A stretch of DNA of 64,000 nucleotides from Plantactinospora sp. BC1 (GTDB taxonomy: Bacteria > Actinomycetota > Actinomycetes > Mycobacteriales > Micromonosporaceae), in NCBI RefSeq assembly GCF_003030345.1, contig NZ_CP028158.1, positions 7,440,001-7,504,000 on the forward strand. Reading direction: 5' to 3'. Positions 54,576-63,270 of this stretch are shown here, one piece after another. How positions within the stretch are numbered: position 1 is the stretch's first letter; the number at the start of each line of letters is the position of its first letter. The position numbers and the translations under genes are program-made. The notes under the pieces are model-generated. The model was not told the origin of the DNA. It worked only from the letters and a program-made list of their open reading frames with translations, and searched no databases.

Positions 54576-54581
54576 TAGGCT
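54576..54581 (+). promoter_or_regulatory. -10 element of probable leaderless promoter (alr)
   Basis: TAGGCT ends 6 nt before the alr ATG at 54588. The sequence around it (TAGGCTGAGCG) is the same as before the antitoxin gene at 39079. Confidence 0.5.
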
Positions 54582-54587
54582 GAGCGC

Positions 54588-55706
54588 ATGTGGCAGGCCG
54601 AGGTACGCGTCGATCTTGACGCGATCCGCGACAACGTGTCCCGACTGCGGTCCGGGACGAGCGCCGAGCTGATGGCCGTGGTCAAGGGTGACGCGTACGG
54701 CCACGGCATGCTCCCGGCCGCCGGGGCGGCGCTCGACGCCGGGGCCGACTGGCTGGGTGTCTGCACCCTGGACGAGGCGTTGACGCTGCGCCGGGCCGGG
54801 ATCACCGCACCGGTGCTGGCCTGGCTGTTGGCGCCCGGGCTGCCGCTGCACGACGGGGTGGCCGCCGACGTCGACCTGGCCGCCGCCAGCCTGGGCCAGC
54901 TCGCCGAACTGGTCGCCGCCGCCGAGCGCGCCGGCCGGCCGGCCCGGGCCCACCTCAAGATCGACACGGGCCTCTCCCGGGGCGGCGCGACCCTGGACGA
55001 CTGGCCCGAGCTGCTCGACGCGGCGGCGAAGGCCCAGGCCGACGGGCTGATCGAGGTGGTCGGGCTCTGGAGTCACCTGGTCTACGCCGACGCGCCGACG
55101 CACGCCACCACCGACCGGCAGCTCGCGGTCTTCACCGAGGGACTCGCCCTGGCCGAGCGGGCCGGGCTGCGCCCCCGGCTGCGGCACCTGGCCAACTCGG
55201 CGGCCACGCTGACCCGGCCGGACACCCACTTCGACCTGGTCCGTCCCGGCATCGCGATGTACGGGCTGTCGCCGGTCCCCGGCGAGCAGTTCGGGCTGCG
55301 GCCGGCGATGACCGCGCAGGCCCGGGTGACGTTGACCAAGCGGGTGCCCGCCGGCACCGGCGTCTCCTACGGGCACACGTACCACACCGAGCGGGAGACG
55401 ACGCTTGCCGTCGTGCCGCTGGGCTATGCCGACGGGGTGCCCCGGCACGCCTCCAACGTCGGCCCGGTCCAGCTCGCCGGTGCCCGGCGGCGAATTGCCG
55501 GCCGGGTCTGCATGGACCAGATCGTGCTCGACTGCGGCGACGACCCGGTCGTCCCCGGCGACGTGGCGACGCTCTTCGGCGACGGTGCGGCGGGGGTACC
55601 GACCGCCGACGACTGGGCCGAGGCGATCGGCACCATCAACTACGAGATCGTCACCCGGTTCGGCGGGGTCCGGGTGCCCCGGGTGTACGACGGACGGCAG
55701 CCGTGA
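54588..55706 (+). CDS. alr: alanine racemase
   Basis: A 372-residue PLP enzyme making D-alanine for peptidoglycan. The PLP Lys is Lys33 in VVKGDAYGHG. The second catalytic base is the Tyr in SYGHTYHT (about 262). LKIDTGLSRGG, HLANSAATL, RPGIAMYGLSP and GRVCMDQIVLDCG are conserved blocks. The N-terminal TIM barrel and C-terminal beta domain are both complete. It is leaderless by promoter geometry. Its stop overlaps the next gene's GTG (GTGA), starting a coupled unit with the hydrolase and tsaE. Confidence 0.98.
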   Translation: MWQAEVRVDLDAIRDNVSRLRSGTSAELMAVVKGDAYGHGMLPAAGAALDAGADWLGVCTLDEALTLRRAGITAPVLAWLLAPGLPLHDGVAADVDLAAASLGQLAELVAAAERAGRPARAHLKIDTGLSRGGATLDDWPELLDAAAKAQADGLIEVVGLWSHLVYADAPTHATTDRQLAVFTEGLALAERAGLRPRLRHLANSAATLTRPDTHFDLVRPGIAMYGLSPVPGEQFGLRPAMTAQARVTLTKRVPAGTGVSYGHTYHTERETTLAVVPLGYADGVPRHASNVGPVQLAGARRRIAGRVCMDQIVLDCGDDPVVPGDVATLFGDGAAGVPTADDWAEAIGTINYEIVTRFGGVRVPRVYDGRQP

Positions 55707-56851
55707 GCCCGGCCAAGCGGCTCGCCCCGTCGCGGGTACCGGCGCAGCGGCAGCCGTCCCGGCGTACCCAGACCCGGACCGGACTCTTCCGGGTGGCCGG
55801 GATCATCGGCGCGGCGGCCGGGGTCGCGGCGGCCGGCATCGCCGCCGGGGTGGCCGCCGAACGGGCGGTGGTACGCCGTTCCAAGACCGCTCCCGGCGAC
55901 CGGTACGCGACGGAGCCCTTCGGCACGCTGCCCTACGACGAGTCCTGCATCGTCTCCACCGCCGACGGCACCGACATCCACGTCGAGATGGTGGGCCCGC
56001 CGCCCGGTCCGGGGCGGCCGACGCTGGTCTTCGTGCACGGTTTCTGCCTGGACATGGGGACCTTCCACTTCCAGCGCAGGATGCTGACCGAGCTGGGCGA
56101 GGACCGGCTGGTCTTCTACGACCAGCCGGGACACGGGCGGTCCGGCCGACTGGAGTCCGGCGAATACCAGCTCCAGGCGCTCGGCGAGACGCTCCGCTCG
56201 GTGATCGACCGGACCGCGCCGACCGGGCCGCTGGTGCTGGTCGGGCACTCGATGGGCGGCATGACCATCATGGCGTTCGCGGAGCGCTATCCGGAGCTCT
56301 TCGCCGAGCGGGTGATCGGTACCGTGCTGATGGCCACCTCGGGCGGGCTGGTGGCGGAGACGAAGTTCGGCCTGCCGACGATCGTGGCCCGGGCCGGCGC
56401 ACCGCTGCTGCCGGTGGTCGACAACGCCACCCGGCTGACCGGCAGCGTCCTCGACCGGGCCCGGCGCGCCTCGGCCAACCTGGCCTGGCTGCTCACCCGC
56501 CGGTACGGCTTCGGCACCCCGACGCCCAGCCCGGCGCTGGTCTCCTACGTGGAGAAGATGAACTCGCGGACCTCCACCGAGACGGTGGCCCGCTATCTGC
56601 GCACCATCTACACCCATGCCCGCTATCCGGTGCTGGCCGCGCTGCGGGACAGTCCGACGCTGGTGATCGTGGGCGAGCGGGACATGATCACACCGGTCAC
56701 CCACTCCGAGGAGATCGTCCGCTGGCTGCCGGACGCCGAGTACGTCAAGGTGCCCGACAGCGGGCACGTGGTGATGCTGGAACACGCCGACGAGGTCAAC
56801 CGGGCGCTGCTGGACTTCCTCGACCGGCTGCCCGGCCGAGGAAGGGATTGA
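55703..56851 (+). CDS. membrane-anchored alpha/beta hydrolase
   Basis: A 382-residue hydrolase. A basic N-terminus and one hydrophobic helix (about 28-52, GIIGAAAGVAAAGIAAGVAA) anchor it. The fold shows VFVHGFCLDMGTF (oxyanion loop), YDQPGHGRSG, the nucleophile elbow GHSMGGMT (Ser near 180), VGERDMITPV with the acid and DSGHVVMLEHAD with the catalytic His. This gene commonly sits between alr and tsaE in actinobacteria; the substrate is not established, though lipid or wall-ester hydrolysis is plausible. GTG 55703 overlaps the alr stop. Confidence 0.93.
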   Translation: MSPAKRLAPSRVPAQRQPSRRTQTRTGLFRVAGIIGAAAGVAAAGIAAGVAAERAVVRRSKTAPGDRYATEPFGTLPYDESCIVSTADGTDIHVEMVGPPPGPGRPTLVFVHGFCLDMGTFHFQRRMLTELGEDRLVFYDQPGHGRSGRLESGEYQLQALGETLRSVIDRTAPTGPLVLVGHSMGGMTIMAFAERYPELFAERVIGTVLMATSGGLVAETKFGLPTIVARAGAPLLPVVDNATRLTGSVLDRARRASANLAWLLTRRYGFGTPTPSPALVSYVEKMNSRTSTETVARYLRTIYTHARYPVLAALRDSPTLVIVGERDMITPVTHSEEIVRWLPDAEYVKVPDSGHVVMLEHADEVNRALLDFLDRLPGRGRD

Positions 56852-56860
56852 GCTGTCCCG

Positions 56861-57364
56861 ATGAGTGACGCGTTGCGCGGTACCGAGCTGGTCCGCGAGC
56901 TGCCGACGGTGGCGCAGACCCACGAGTTCGGGCGGCGGCTGGGCCGGCTGCTCCGCCCCGGGGACCTGTTGGTGCTGACCGGCCCGCTGGGCGCCGGCAA
57001 GACCGCGCTGGTGCAGGGGATCGCGGCCGGTCTGGGGGTACTCGGCGAGATCACCTCGCCGACCTTCGTGATCGCCCGGGTGCACCGGCCCGATCCGGCT
57101 CGGGGCGGTCGGGTCACGCTGGTGCACGCCGACGCGTACCGGCTGGGCGAAGCCGTCGACCCCCGGGCCGAGATCGACGACCTCGACCTGGACGCCTCGG
57201 TCGACGAGGCGGTCACCGTGGTCGAGTGGGGCGAGGGCATGGTCGAGCACCTGGTGGACACGCATCTGCGGGTGGTCATCGACCGGCGGGACGACGACAC
57301 CCGGCGGATCGAGCTGGTGCCGTTCGGTGGCGACTGGGCCGACCGTCTCGCCGAGCTGCGCTGA
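56861..57364 (+). CDS. tsaE: tRNA t6A synthesis ATPase TsaE
   Basis: A 167-residue P-loop ATPase needed with TsaB and TsaD for t6A37 modification of ANN-decoding tRNAs. Walker A is GPLGAGKTALVQGIA, followed by ITSPTFVIARVH, VHADAYRL and VVEWGEGM. The core motifs match TsaE. ATG 56861 lies 9 bases after the hydrolase stop with a GGAAGGG site. In most related genomes tsaB follows; here ung and an HTH protein intervene. Confidence 0.96.
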   Translation: MSDALRGTELVRELPTVAQTHEFGRRLGRLLRPGDLLVLTGPLGAGKTALVQGIAAGLGVLGEITSPTFVIARVHRPDPARGGRVTLVHADAYRLGEAVDPRAEIDDLDLDASVDEAVTVVEWGEGMVEHLVDTHLRVVIDRRDDDTRRIELVPFGGDWADRLAELR

Positions 57365-57446
57365 GAGGGTCGCGGTACCGGGATCCCCGCTGTCGTACCG
57401 GACTTCTAGAGTGCGGGAAACGACAGTGGCGTTCGAGAGGTTACCG

Positions 57447-58133
57447 ATGACCCTGGATCTTCCGGCCCTGCTGCCCCCGGCCTGGCGGGCGGCGCTGGAC
57501 CCGCACCTCGATCCGGCCCAGACCGCCGCGTTGGGCGAGTTCGTCGCCGGGGAATACGCGACCCAGACCGTCTTCCCCCCGCTGGAGGATCTCTTCACGG
57601 CCTACCGGCTCTGCGCCCCGGAGGACTGCCGGGTGCTGATCCTCGGCCAGGATCCCTACCACAGGGCGGGTCAGGCGCACGGGCTCAGCTTCAGCGTCCG
57701 GGACGGCGTCTCCGTGCCACCGTCGCTGCGCAACGTCTTCAAGGAGCTGGCCGACGATCTCGGGGTGCCGGTGTCGCGCAGCGGCAACCTGACCCGCTGG
57801 GCGAGCCAGGGCGTGCTGCTGCTCAACGCCGTGTTGACCGTCCGGCAGGCTACTCCGGGATCGCACGCCAACAGGGGCTGGGAGGCCTTCACCGACGCCA
57901 CCATCAAGGCCCTCGACGCCCGCCCGGACCGGGTCGTCTTCCTGCTCTGGGGCGGCTACGCCCGCAAGAAGGCGGCCCTGGTCACCAACCCGGCGCACGT
58001 GGTGCTGGAGGCCGGCCACCCCAGCCCGATGAACCCTCGCGGTTTCCTCGGCAGCCGCCCCTTCAGCGCCTGCAACAAGGCGCTCGCCGACGCCGGTCGG
58101 CCCACCGTCGACTGGGACCTCTCGGCCCGTTGA
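57447..58133 (+). CDS. ung: uracil-DNA glycosylase, family 1
   Basis: A 228-residue repair enzyme that removes uracil from DNA. The water-activating Asp is in LILGQDPYHRAGQAHGLSFS (about residue 67). LLLNAVLTVRQATPGSHANR is the uracil-binding Asn region, and the DNA-intercalation loop with the catalytic His is GHPSPMNPRGFLG. ATG 57447 has GAGAGG at 7 nt. A possible -10, TAGAGT, lies at 57407-57412, so it may be transcribed separately from tsaE. The gene ends one base before the converging HTH gene. Confidence 0.97.
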   Translation: MTLDLPALLPPAWRAALDPHLDPAQTAALGEFVAGEYATQTVFPPLEDLFTAYRLCAPEDCRVLILGQDPYHRAGQAHGLSFSVRDGVSVPPSLRNVFKELADDLGVPVSRSGNLTRWASQGVLLLNAVLTVRQATPGSHANRGWEAFTDATIKALDARPDRVVFLLWGGYARKKAALVTNPAHVVLEAGHPSPMNPRGFLGSRPFSACNKALADAGRPTVDWDLSAR

Positions 58134-58134
58134 C

Positions 58135-58836
58135 TCAGTCCGTTCGAGCGAGCCGGGCCCGCCACCGCCGCAGCAGTTCGGCGGTGGCCGGCTCGGTCGC
58201 CTCGACCAGCGCGAGCGGCACCACCCGATAGCTCCGGTCGCTGTGTCGGACCTCGATCGCCTCCGGCAGTTCCTCGCACATGCCGGCCCGCAGCACGCCA
58301 CCGACCACCTGCCAGCGGTGCTCGCCGGGGTCGCGCGGATCGGTGGGTAGGTAGCCGAACTCCTCCCACGCCGGGTTCCAGCGCTGGGCGTAGTGGCGCT
58401 CCAGCCAATCCGCGAACCGTTCGGCGTCCCGCCAGGCCACCGCCATTTCCAGGTCGCCCACCGGCACCGGCGCACCCTGCAACAGGGCGGCCGTGGTCCC
58501 GGTCAACACGTGTGGCAGCTCCGCGAGGCGGTCCAGCATCCGGTCCAGACCGACCGCGTCGACCCGCTCCGCCACACTCCGGGCCGCCAACTCGTCGATC
58601 CGGGTGTCGATCTCGCTATCGAGCGGCTCGACGCCGACGGTGAGCTGGAGGCCGAGCGCGGCCAGCAGTTTCTCCAGCATCGCCACGGTCGGCGCCCGCT
58701 CGCCCTGCTCGATCCGGGTCACCGTCGACCGATCGGTGCCGGCCAGCCGGGCCAGCGCGTGCTGGGTGAGGCCACGTAGCTCGCGCTGCTGCCGCAGTGT
58801 CGTGCCGATCAGGGCGGTCAGCCGGGATGTGGGCAT
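58135..58836 (-). CDS. XRE-type HTH protein fused to a nucleotidyltransferase-like domain
   Basis: A 233-residue protein. Residues about 8-62 form a Cro/CI helix-turn-helix (LRQQRELRGLTQHALARLAG, then TDRSTVTRIEQGERAPTVAM). The C-terminal part (about 90-233) contains LTGTTAALLQGAPVPVGDLEMAV, which resembles the Gly-x-x-Ala...Gly...Asp entry of minimal/AbiEii-type nucleotidyltransferases. The second acidic residue of the usual DxD reads DLE. ATG 58836 is the only sensible start; AGGA lies too close to be a strong site. It looks like a self-contained regulator, perhaps of defence or toxin-antitoxin type, inserted between tsaE/ung and tsaB. Repeated CAAGGTG elements lie upstream. Confidence 0.7.
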   Translation of the reverse strand: MPTSRLTALIGTTLRQQRELRGLTQHALARLAGTDRSTVTRIEQGERAPTVAMLEKLLAALGLQLTVGVEPLDSEIDTRIDELAARSVAERVDAVGLDRMLDRLAELPHVLTGTTAALLQGAPVPVGDLEMAVAWRDAERFADWLERHYAQRWNPAWEEFGYLPTDPRDPGEHRWQVVGGVLRAGMCEELPEAIEVRHSDRSYRVVPLALVEATEPATAELLRRWRARLARTD

Positions 58837-58865
58837 TCCTCGGATGCTGCCGCTATCCCGGCGAG

Positions 58866-58907
58866 CAAGGTGTCACTGTGTCACCAAGGTGACTCCCTGG
58901 CACCTTG
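58866..58907. promoter_or_regulatory. putative operator of the HTH/nucleotidyltransferase-like gene
   Basis: CAAGGTG occurs at 58866-58872 and 58885-58891, and its complement CACCTTG at 58901-58907. Within it, GTCACC-aa-GGTGAC (58880-58893) is a perfect palindrome. It starts 29 bases upstream of the HTH gene start, so autoregulation is likely. Confidence 0.55.
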
Positions 58908-58985
58908 CTGACCGGACTACCCGGGGCCAGGCCGGTGCACGCCCCGACCCGACCGGGTCCCGTCAGCCCGGGGCGACCGCCCGGT

Positions 58986-58991
58986 TAGGGT
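58986..58991 (+). promoter_or_regulatory. -10 element of probable leaderless promoter (tsaB)
   Basis: TAGGGT ends 6 nt before the tsaB GTG at 58998, with no ribosome binding site. Confidence 0.5.
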
Positions 58992-58997
58992 GCCTAT

Positions 58998-59699
58998 GTG
59001 CTCGTACTCGTGTTGGACTCCTCGACCCCGGCGGTGACCGCCGCGCTGGCGGAGATCACCGCCGACGCGGTCTCGCCGCGCGGCGAGCGCAGTGTCGTCG
59101 ACGCCCGGGCCCACGGCGAACTGCTCGCGCCGCAGGTCTCCGAGGTGCTCGCCGAGGCCGGCGCCCGGCCGGCCGACCTGGCCGCCGTGGTGGCCGGGGT
59201 CGGACCCGGGCCCTTCACCGGGCTGCGGGTCGGCCTGGTCACGGCGGCCACCATGGGACAGGTGCTGGGCATCCCCACCTACGGCGTGCCCTCGCTCGAC
59301 GCCATCGGGTGGGCCGCGACCCATCCCCGGTCCGGCGCCGCCCCCGAGGTCGGGCCGGTGCTGGCAGCCACCGACGCCCGCCGCCGGGAGATCTACTGGG
59401 CCGTCTACGACCTGGCCGGCGAGCGGCTGGCCGGGCCCGAGGTCGACGTCCCGGCCGCCGTCGCGCAGCGGGCCCGGGACCTCGGCGTCCGGGTCGCGGT
59501 CGGCGAGGGAGCCCACCGGTACGCCGACATCCTCGGACTACCGCCGCGAGCCGGCCTGGACTACCCCCCGCCGTACGCCCTGGCGGAGCTGGCGGCCGAG
59601 CGGGTCCGGGCCGGCGCCCCCGGTGAGCAGCTCACACCGCTCTACCTGCGCCGGCCCGACGCCGTGGCGGCGACCGGCCGCAAACCGGTCCTGCGGTGA
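58998..59699 (+). CDS. tsaB: tRNA t6A synthesis protein TsaB
   Basis: A 233-residue ASKHA-fold protein, the scaffold partner of TsaD. MLVLVLDSSTPAVTAALAEI opens the fold; the conserved HGELLAPQVSEVL and VVAGVGPGPFTGLRVGLVTA follow, with PVLAATDARRREIYWAVYD in the middle. ATP-site residues are reduced relative to TsaD, as expected. It overlaps rimI by four bases (GTGA), giving the usual tsaB-rimI-tsaD order. Confidence 0.96.
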   Translation: MLVLVLDSSTPAVTAALAEITADAVSPRGERSVVDARAHGELLAPQVSEVLAEAGARPADLAAVVAGVGPGPFTGLRVGLVTAATMGQVLGIPTYGVPSLDAIGWAATHPRSGAAPEVGPVLAATDARRREIYWAVYDLAGERLAGPEVDVPAAVAQRARDLGVRVAVGEGAHRYADILGLPPRAGLDYPPPYALAELAAERVRAGAPGEQLTPLYLRRPDAVAATGRKPVLR

Positions 59700-60190
59700 G
59701 GACGGCGGTCGGGGAGGGTAGCGCCGCGGTGACCAGGCTGAGCCCGTTCCGCTGGTGGCACATCTCCGAGGCGCTGCTGATCGAGGCGGACCTCTTCGGC
59801 GCCGAGCAGTGGTCGGCGGCGATGTTCTGGAACGAACTGGCGAACGGGCACCACTACGTCGCGGCGCTGGACTCCACCGACGCGCTCGTCGGCTACGCGG
59901 GGCTCGCCCTCGCCCCGCCGGACGAGGCGTGGGTGCAGAACGTGGCGGTACGCCGGGACGCCCAGCGCAGCGGCATCGGCCGGATGCTGCTGGTCGAACT
60001 GCTGGCCGAGGCGAACCGGCACGGCGTACGCCGGGTACTGCTGGAGGTGGCGGTGGACAACGCACCGGCCCAGCGCCTCTACGCGACGTACGGCTTCGAA
60101 CCGGTCGGCGTGCGGCGCGGCTACTACCAACCGAGCAACACCGACGCACTGGTGATGCAGCTCGAACTGGAGCGGGCGAACAATGGCTGA
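59696..60190 (+). CDS. rimI: ribosomal protein S18-alanine N-acetyltransferase
   Basis: A 164-residue GNAT acetyltransferase. The acetyl-CoA loop is [20 protein letters not shown], followed by [20 protein letters not shown] and the closing [11 protein letters not shown]. RimI acetylates the N-terminus of ribosomal protein S18, and in actinobacteria it sits between tsaB and tsaD. The first about 15 residues ([15 protein letters not shown]) are an extension, so translation could begin slightly later. It overlaps tsaD by eight bases. Confidence 0.94.
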   Translation: MRTAVGEGSAAVTRLSPFRWWHISEALLIEADLFGAEQWSAAMFWNELANGHHYVAALDSTDALVGYAGLALAPPDEAWVQNVAVRRDAQRSGIGRMLLVELLAEANRHGVRRVLLEVAVDNAPAQRLYATYGFEPVGVRRGYYQPSNTDALVMQLELERANNG

Positions 60191-61229
60191 CGAACCCCTG
60201 ATCCTCGGGATCGAAACGTCCTGCGACGAGACCGGCGTCGGTGTCGTACGCGGGCACACCCTGCTCGCCGACGCGCTGGCGTCCAGTGTGGACGAGCACG
60301 CCCGGTTCGGCGGGGTGGTGCCGGAGGTGGCCAGCCGGGCCCACCTGGAGGCGATCGTGCCCACCATGCGGCGCGCGCTGGACGACGCCGGGGTGACCCT
60401 GGCGGACATCGACGCGATCGCCGTCACCGCCGGCCCCGGGCTCGCCGGTGCGCTGCTGGTCGGGGTGGCCGCCGCCAAGGGCTACGCGCTGGCCGCCGAG
60501 AAGCCGGTGTACGGGGTCAACCACCTGGCCGCGCACGTCGCGGTGGACACCCTGGAACACGGCCCGCTGCCCGAGCCGGCGATCGCGCTGCTGGTCTCCG
60601 GCGGGCACTCCTCGCTGCTGCTGGTGGACGACCTGGCGACCGGGGTCACCCCGCTCGGCGCGACCATCGACGACGCCGCCGGAGAGGCGTTCGACAAGGT
60701 GGCCCGGCTGCTCGGGTTGCCGTTCCCGGGCGGCCCGCCGATCGACCGGGAGGCCCGGGCCGGCACTCCGGACGCGATCGCCTTCCCGCGCGGGCTGACC
60801 GCCCCGAAGGACCTCGCCGCGCACCGGTTCGACTTCTCCTTCTCCGGCCTCAAGACCGCGGTCGCCCGCTGGGTCGAGGCGAAGCAGCGGGCCGGTGAGC
60901 CGGTACCGGTACCGGACGTGGCCGCGTCGTTCCAGGAGGCGGTCTGCGACGTACTCACCAGCAAGGCGATCGCGGCCTGCCGGGACCGGGGCGTCGAGAC
61001 GCTGGTACTCGGCGGCGGTGTCGCGGCGAACTCCCGGCTGCGGGCGCTGGCCGAGGAACGGGCGGCGAAACACGGCATCCGGGTCCGGGTACCCCGGCCC
61101 AAGCTCTGCACCGACAACGGTGCGATGGTCGCGGCGCTCGGCTCCCACCTGGTGGCCGCCGGCGTGGCCCCGAGCCGGCTGGACCTGCCCGCCGATTCCG
61201 CGATGCCGCTCACGATCGTCAGCGTGTAG
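60183..61229 (+). CDS. tsaD: tRNA N6-adenosine threonylcarbamoyltransferase
   Basis: A 348-residue ASKHA enzyme forming t6A at position 37 of ANN-decoding tRNAs. [16 protein letters not shown] opens the protein, and the metal-binding His pair lies in [65 protein letters not shown] and [13 protein letters not shown] are conserved. ATG 60183 lies inside rimI. It completes the tsaE, tsaB, tsaD set required for t6A. Confidence 0.98.
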   Translation: MADEPLILGIETSCDETGVGVVRGHTLLADALASSVDEHARFGGVVPEVASRAHLEAIVPTMRRALDDAGVTLADIDAIAVTAGPGLAGALLVGVAAAKGYALAAEKPVYGVNHLAAHVAVDTLEHGPLPEPAIALLVSGGHSSLLLVDDLATGVTPLGATIDDAAGEAFDKVARLLGLPFPGGPPIDREARAGTPDAIAFPRGLTAPKDLAAHRFDFSFSGLKTAVARWVEAKQRAGEPVPVPDVAASFQEAVCDVLTSKAIAACRDRGVETLVLGGGVAANSRLRALAEERAAKHGIRVRVPRPKLCTDNGAMVAALGSHLVAAGVAPSRLDLPADSAMPLTIVSV

Positions 61230-61237
61230 CGGGGAGA

Positions 61238-61504
61238 GTGACGGCCGACGTGATCGTACGGATGTGGGAGGTACGCGCCGAGCGTGCCGGCTTCGCCGAC
61301 CTGATCTCCTGGGTCTGCGACACGGCCCTGCCCGAGCTGGAACACGACCCGATGCACATCTCCAGCGAGGTCTTCTCCTCCACCGACAACCGGCTGGTGG
61401 TCATCTCGAAGTGGCGGGCCAACCCCGTCTCGCTGCCCGACCCGCCGGCCCGGATGCTCGCCCGTACCCCGCACGTCTGGGACTTCACCCAGGTCGACCG
61501 CTGA
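61238..61504 (+). CDS. small ABM-like (ferredoxin-fold) protein
   Basis: An 88-residue protein of uncertain family. GTG 61238 lies 9 bases after the tsaD stop, with GGGGAGA close before it. VIVRMWEVRAERAGFADLIS at the start, EVFSSTDNRLVVISKWRA in the middle and the Trp-rich end (HVWDFTQVDR) resemble an antibiotic-biosynthesis-monooxygenase/dimeric alpha-beta barrel fold. No catalytic residues can be assigned. It may be co-transcribed with tsaD. Confidence 0.6.
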   Translation: MTADVIVRMWEVRAERAGFADLISWVCDTALPELEHDPMHISSEVFSSTDNRLVVISKWRANPVSLPDPPARMLARTPHVWDFTQVDR

Positions 61505-61562
61505 ACCGGAGCGGCGGAAAACCCGTGGCGATCGTGGCGATTGGTTCCATACCGTCACCCTG

Positions 61563-63269
61563 ATGCGCCCCCTACCCGTCCCCGACCCGGGTGTGCCCGA
61601 CCGGCGTTCGGCGACCAGGTTCCTGCTCTGGCTCGCCGCGCGGATCTGGCCCACCCTCGGCTGGGGGATGGGACTGGCCGTGGTCGCCTTCGTCGGCCAG
61701 GCCCTGATGCCGGCCGTACTGGGCAGGGCGATCGACGCCGGTCTGATCGCCCGGGACACCGACGCGCTGCTGCGGTGGGGGCTGGTGCTGCTCTCCCTCG
61801 GCGTGGCCCAGGCGATCGTCGGGATCGTCCGGCACCGGTTCGCCACCTTCAACTGGCTGGCCGGGGCGTACCGGACGGTGCAGATCACCGTCGACCACGC
61901 CAACCGGCTCGGCGCGACCCTGCCCAAGCGGCTCGCCACCGGCGAGGTGGTCAGCATCGGCACCGCCGACATCAACCACATCGGCGGCGCGCTCGACATC
62001 CTCTCCCGGGGCACCGGCTCGCTCTTCGCGGTGCTCACCATCACCGTGATCCTGCTCGCCACCTCCGTCCCGCTCGGCCTGGTGGTGGTGCTCGGGGTAC
62101 CGGTGCTGATGGCTGTGGTCGCCGTGCTCATCCGGCCACTGCACCGACGGCAGGAGGCGTACCGGGACCAGCAGGCGACCCTGACCACCCGGGCCAGCGA
62201 CATCGTCGCCGGGCTACGGGTGCTGCGCGGGGTCGGCGGCGAGGCGGTCTTCTCGGCACGGTACCGGGCGGAGTCGCAGGCGCTGCGGCACGGCGGCGTA
62301 CGGGTGGCCCGGGTGGAGGCGCTGCTGGAGGCCACCCAGGTCCTGATGCCCGGCATCTTCCTGGTGCTGGTCACCTGGCTCGGCGCCCGGTTCGCCCTCC
62401 GGGGCGAGATCACCGTCGGGCAGCTCGTCTCCTTCTACGGCTACACCGTCTTCCTGATCGGTCCACTCCGGATGCTGACCGAGCTGATCGACCGGATCAC
62501 CCGGGGGCACGTCTCGGCCCGTCGGGTGGTCTCCATGCTCGACCTGCGACCGGGGATCACCGATCCGGAGCATCCGGTCGCGCTGCCGGACGGCCCCGGT
62601 GAGCTGGTCGACGTCGAGTCCGGGGTGACGGTGCGGCCCGGCCGGCTGACCGCGCTCGCCGCCGCCGCACCGCAGGACGCGGTCGCCATCGCCGACCGGC
62701 TCGGCCGGTACGTCGACAGCGAGGCGACGCTGCGCGGCGTACCCCTGCGGAAGCTGACGCTGGGCACGGTCCGGCGCCGGATCATGGTGGCCGACAACGA
62801 CGCGCGGCTCTTCTCCGGGCCGCTCCGCGCGGAGCTAAACCCGCACGACCGGGCCGACGACGAGACGATCGCGGCGGCCCTGGACGCGGCGAGCGCCACC
62901 GACATCGTGGCGGCGCTGCCGGGCGGGCTGGCCGGCCGGGTCGCCGAGCGGGGCCGGGAGTTCTCCGGCGGGCAGCAGCAGCGGTTGCGGCTGGTCCGGG
63001 CCCTGGTCGCCGACCCGGAGATCCTCATCCTGGTCGAGCCGACCAGCGCGGTCGACGCGCACACCGAGGCGCGGATCGCGGACCGGCTCGGCCCGGCCCG
63101 GCGCGGCCGGACCACCCTGGTCTGCACCACCAGCCCGCTGGTGCTGGACCGGGCCGACCACGTGGTCCTGGTCTCCGACGGCAAGGCGGTGGCCGAGGGC
63201 GGGCACCGCGAACTGCTCGACACCGAGCCGCGCTACGCCGCCGTCGTGACCCGCAGCGAGGAGGACTGA
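61563..63269 (+). CDS. ABC exporter half-transporter with degenerate nucleotide-binding domain
   Basis: A 568-residue type IV (ABC-B-like) exporter half with six membrane segments (about 20-300). The NBD lacks a Walker A motif: the expected Gly-rich loop reads LTALAAAAPQDAVAIADRLG (about 360-375), with no GKS/T. The signature is FSGGQQQRL, and Walker B reads ILILVEPTSAVD, with the Mg-binding Asp replaced by Val. The H-loop His is also absent (CTTSPLVLDRADH). This half cannot hydrolyse ATP at its own site. It is followed after one base by a second half-transporter (63271), so a heterodimer with one working site is likely. Confidence 0.9.
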   Translation: MRPLPVPDPGVPDRRSATRFLLWLAARIWPTLGWGMGLAVVAFVGQALMPAVLGRAIDAGLIARDTDALLRWGLVLLSLGVAQAIVGIVRHRFATFNWLAGAYRTVQITVDHANRLGATLPKRLATGEVVSIGTADINHIGGALDILSRGTGSLFAVLTITVILLATSVPLGLVVVLGVPVLMAVVAVLIRPLHRRQEAYRDQQATLTTRASDIVAGLRVLRGVGGEAVFSARYRAESQALRHGGVRVARVEALLEATQVLMPGIFLVLVTWLGARFALRGEITVGQLVSFYGYTVFLIGPLRMLTELIDRITRGHVSARRVVSMLDLRPGITDPEHPVALPDGPGELVDVESGVTVRPGRLTALAAAAPQDAVAIADRLGRYVDSEATLRGVPLRKLTLGTVRRRIMVADNDARLFSGPLRAELNPHDRADDETIAAALDAASATDIVAALPGGLAGRVAERGREFSGGQQQRLRLVRALVADPEILILVEPTSAVDAHTEARIADRLGPARRGRTTLVCTTSPLVLDRADHVVLVSDGKAVAEGGHRELLDTEPRYAAVVTRSEED

Positions 63270-63270
63270 G

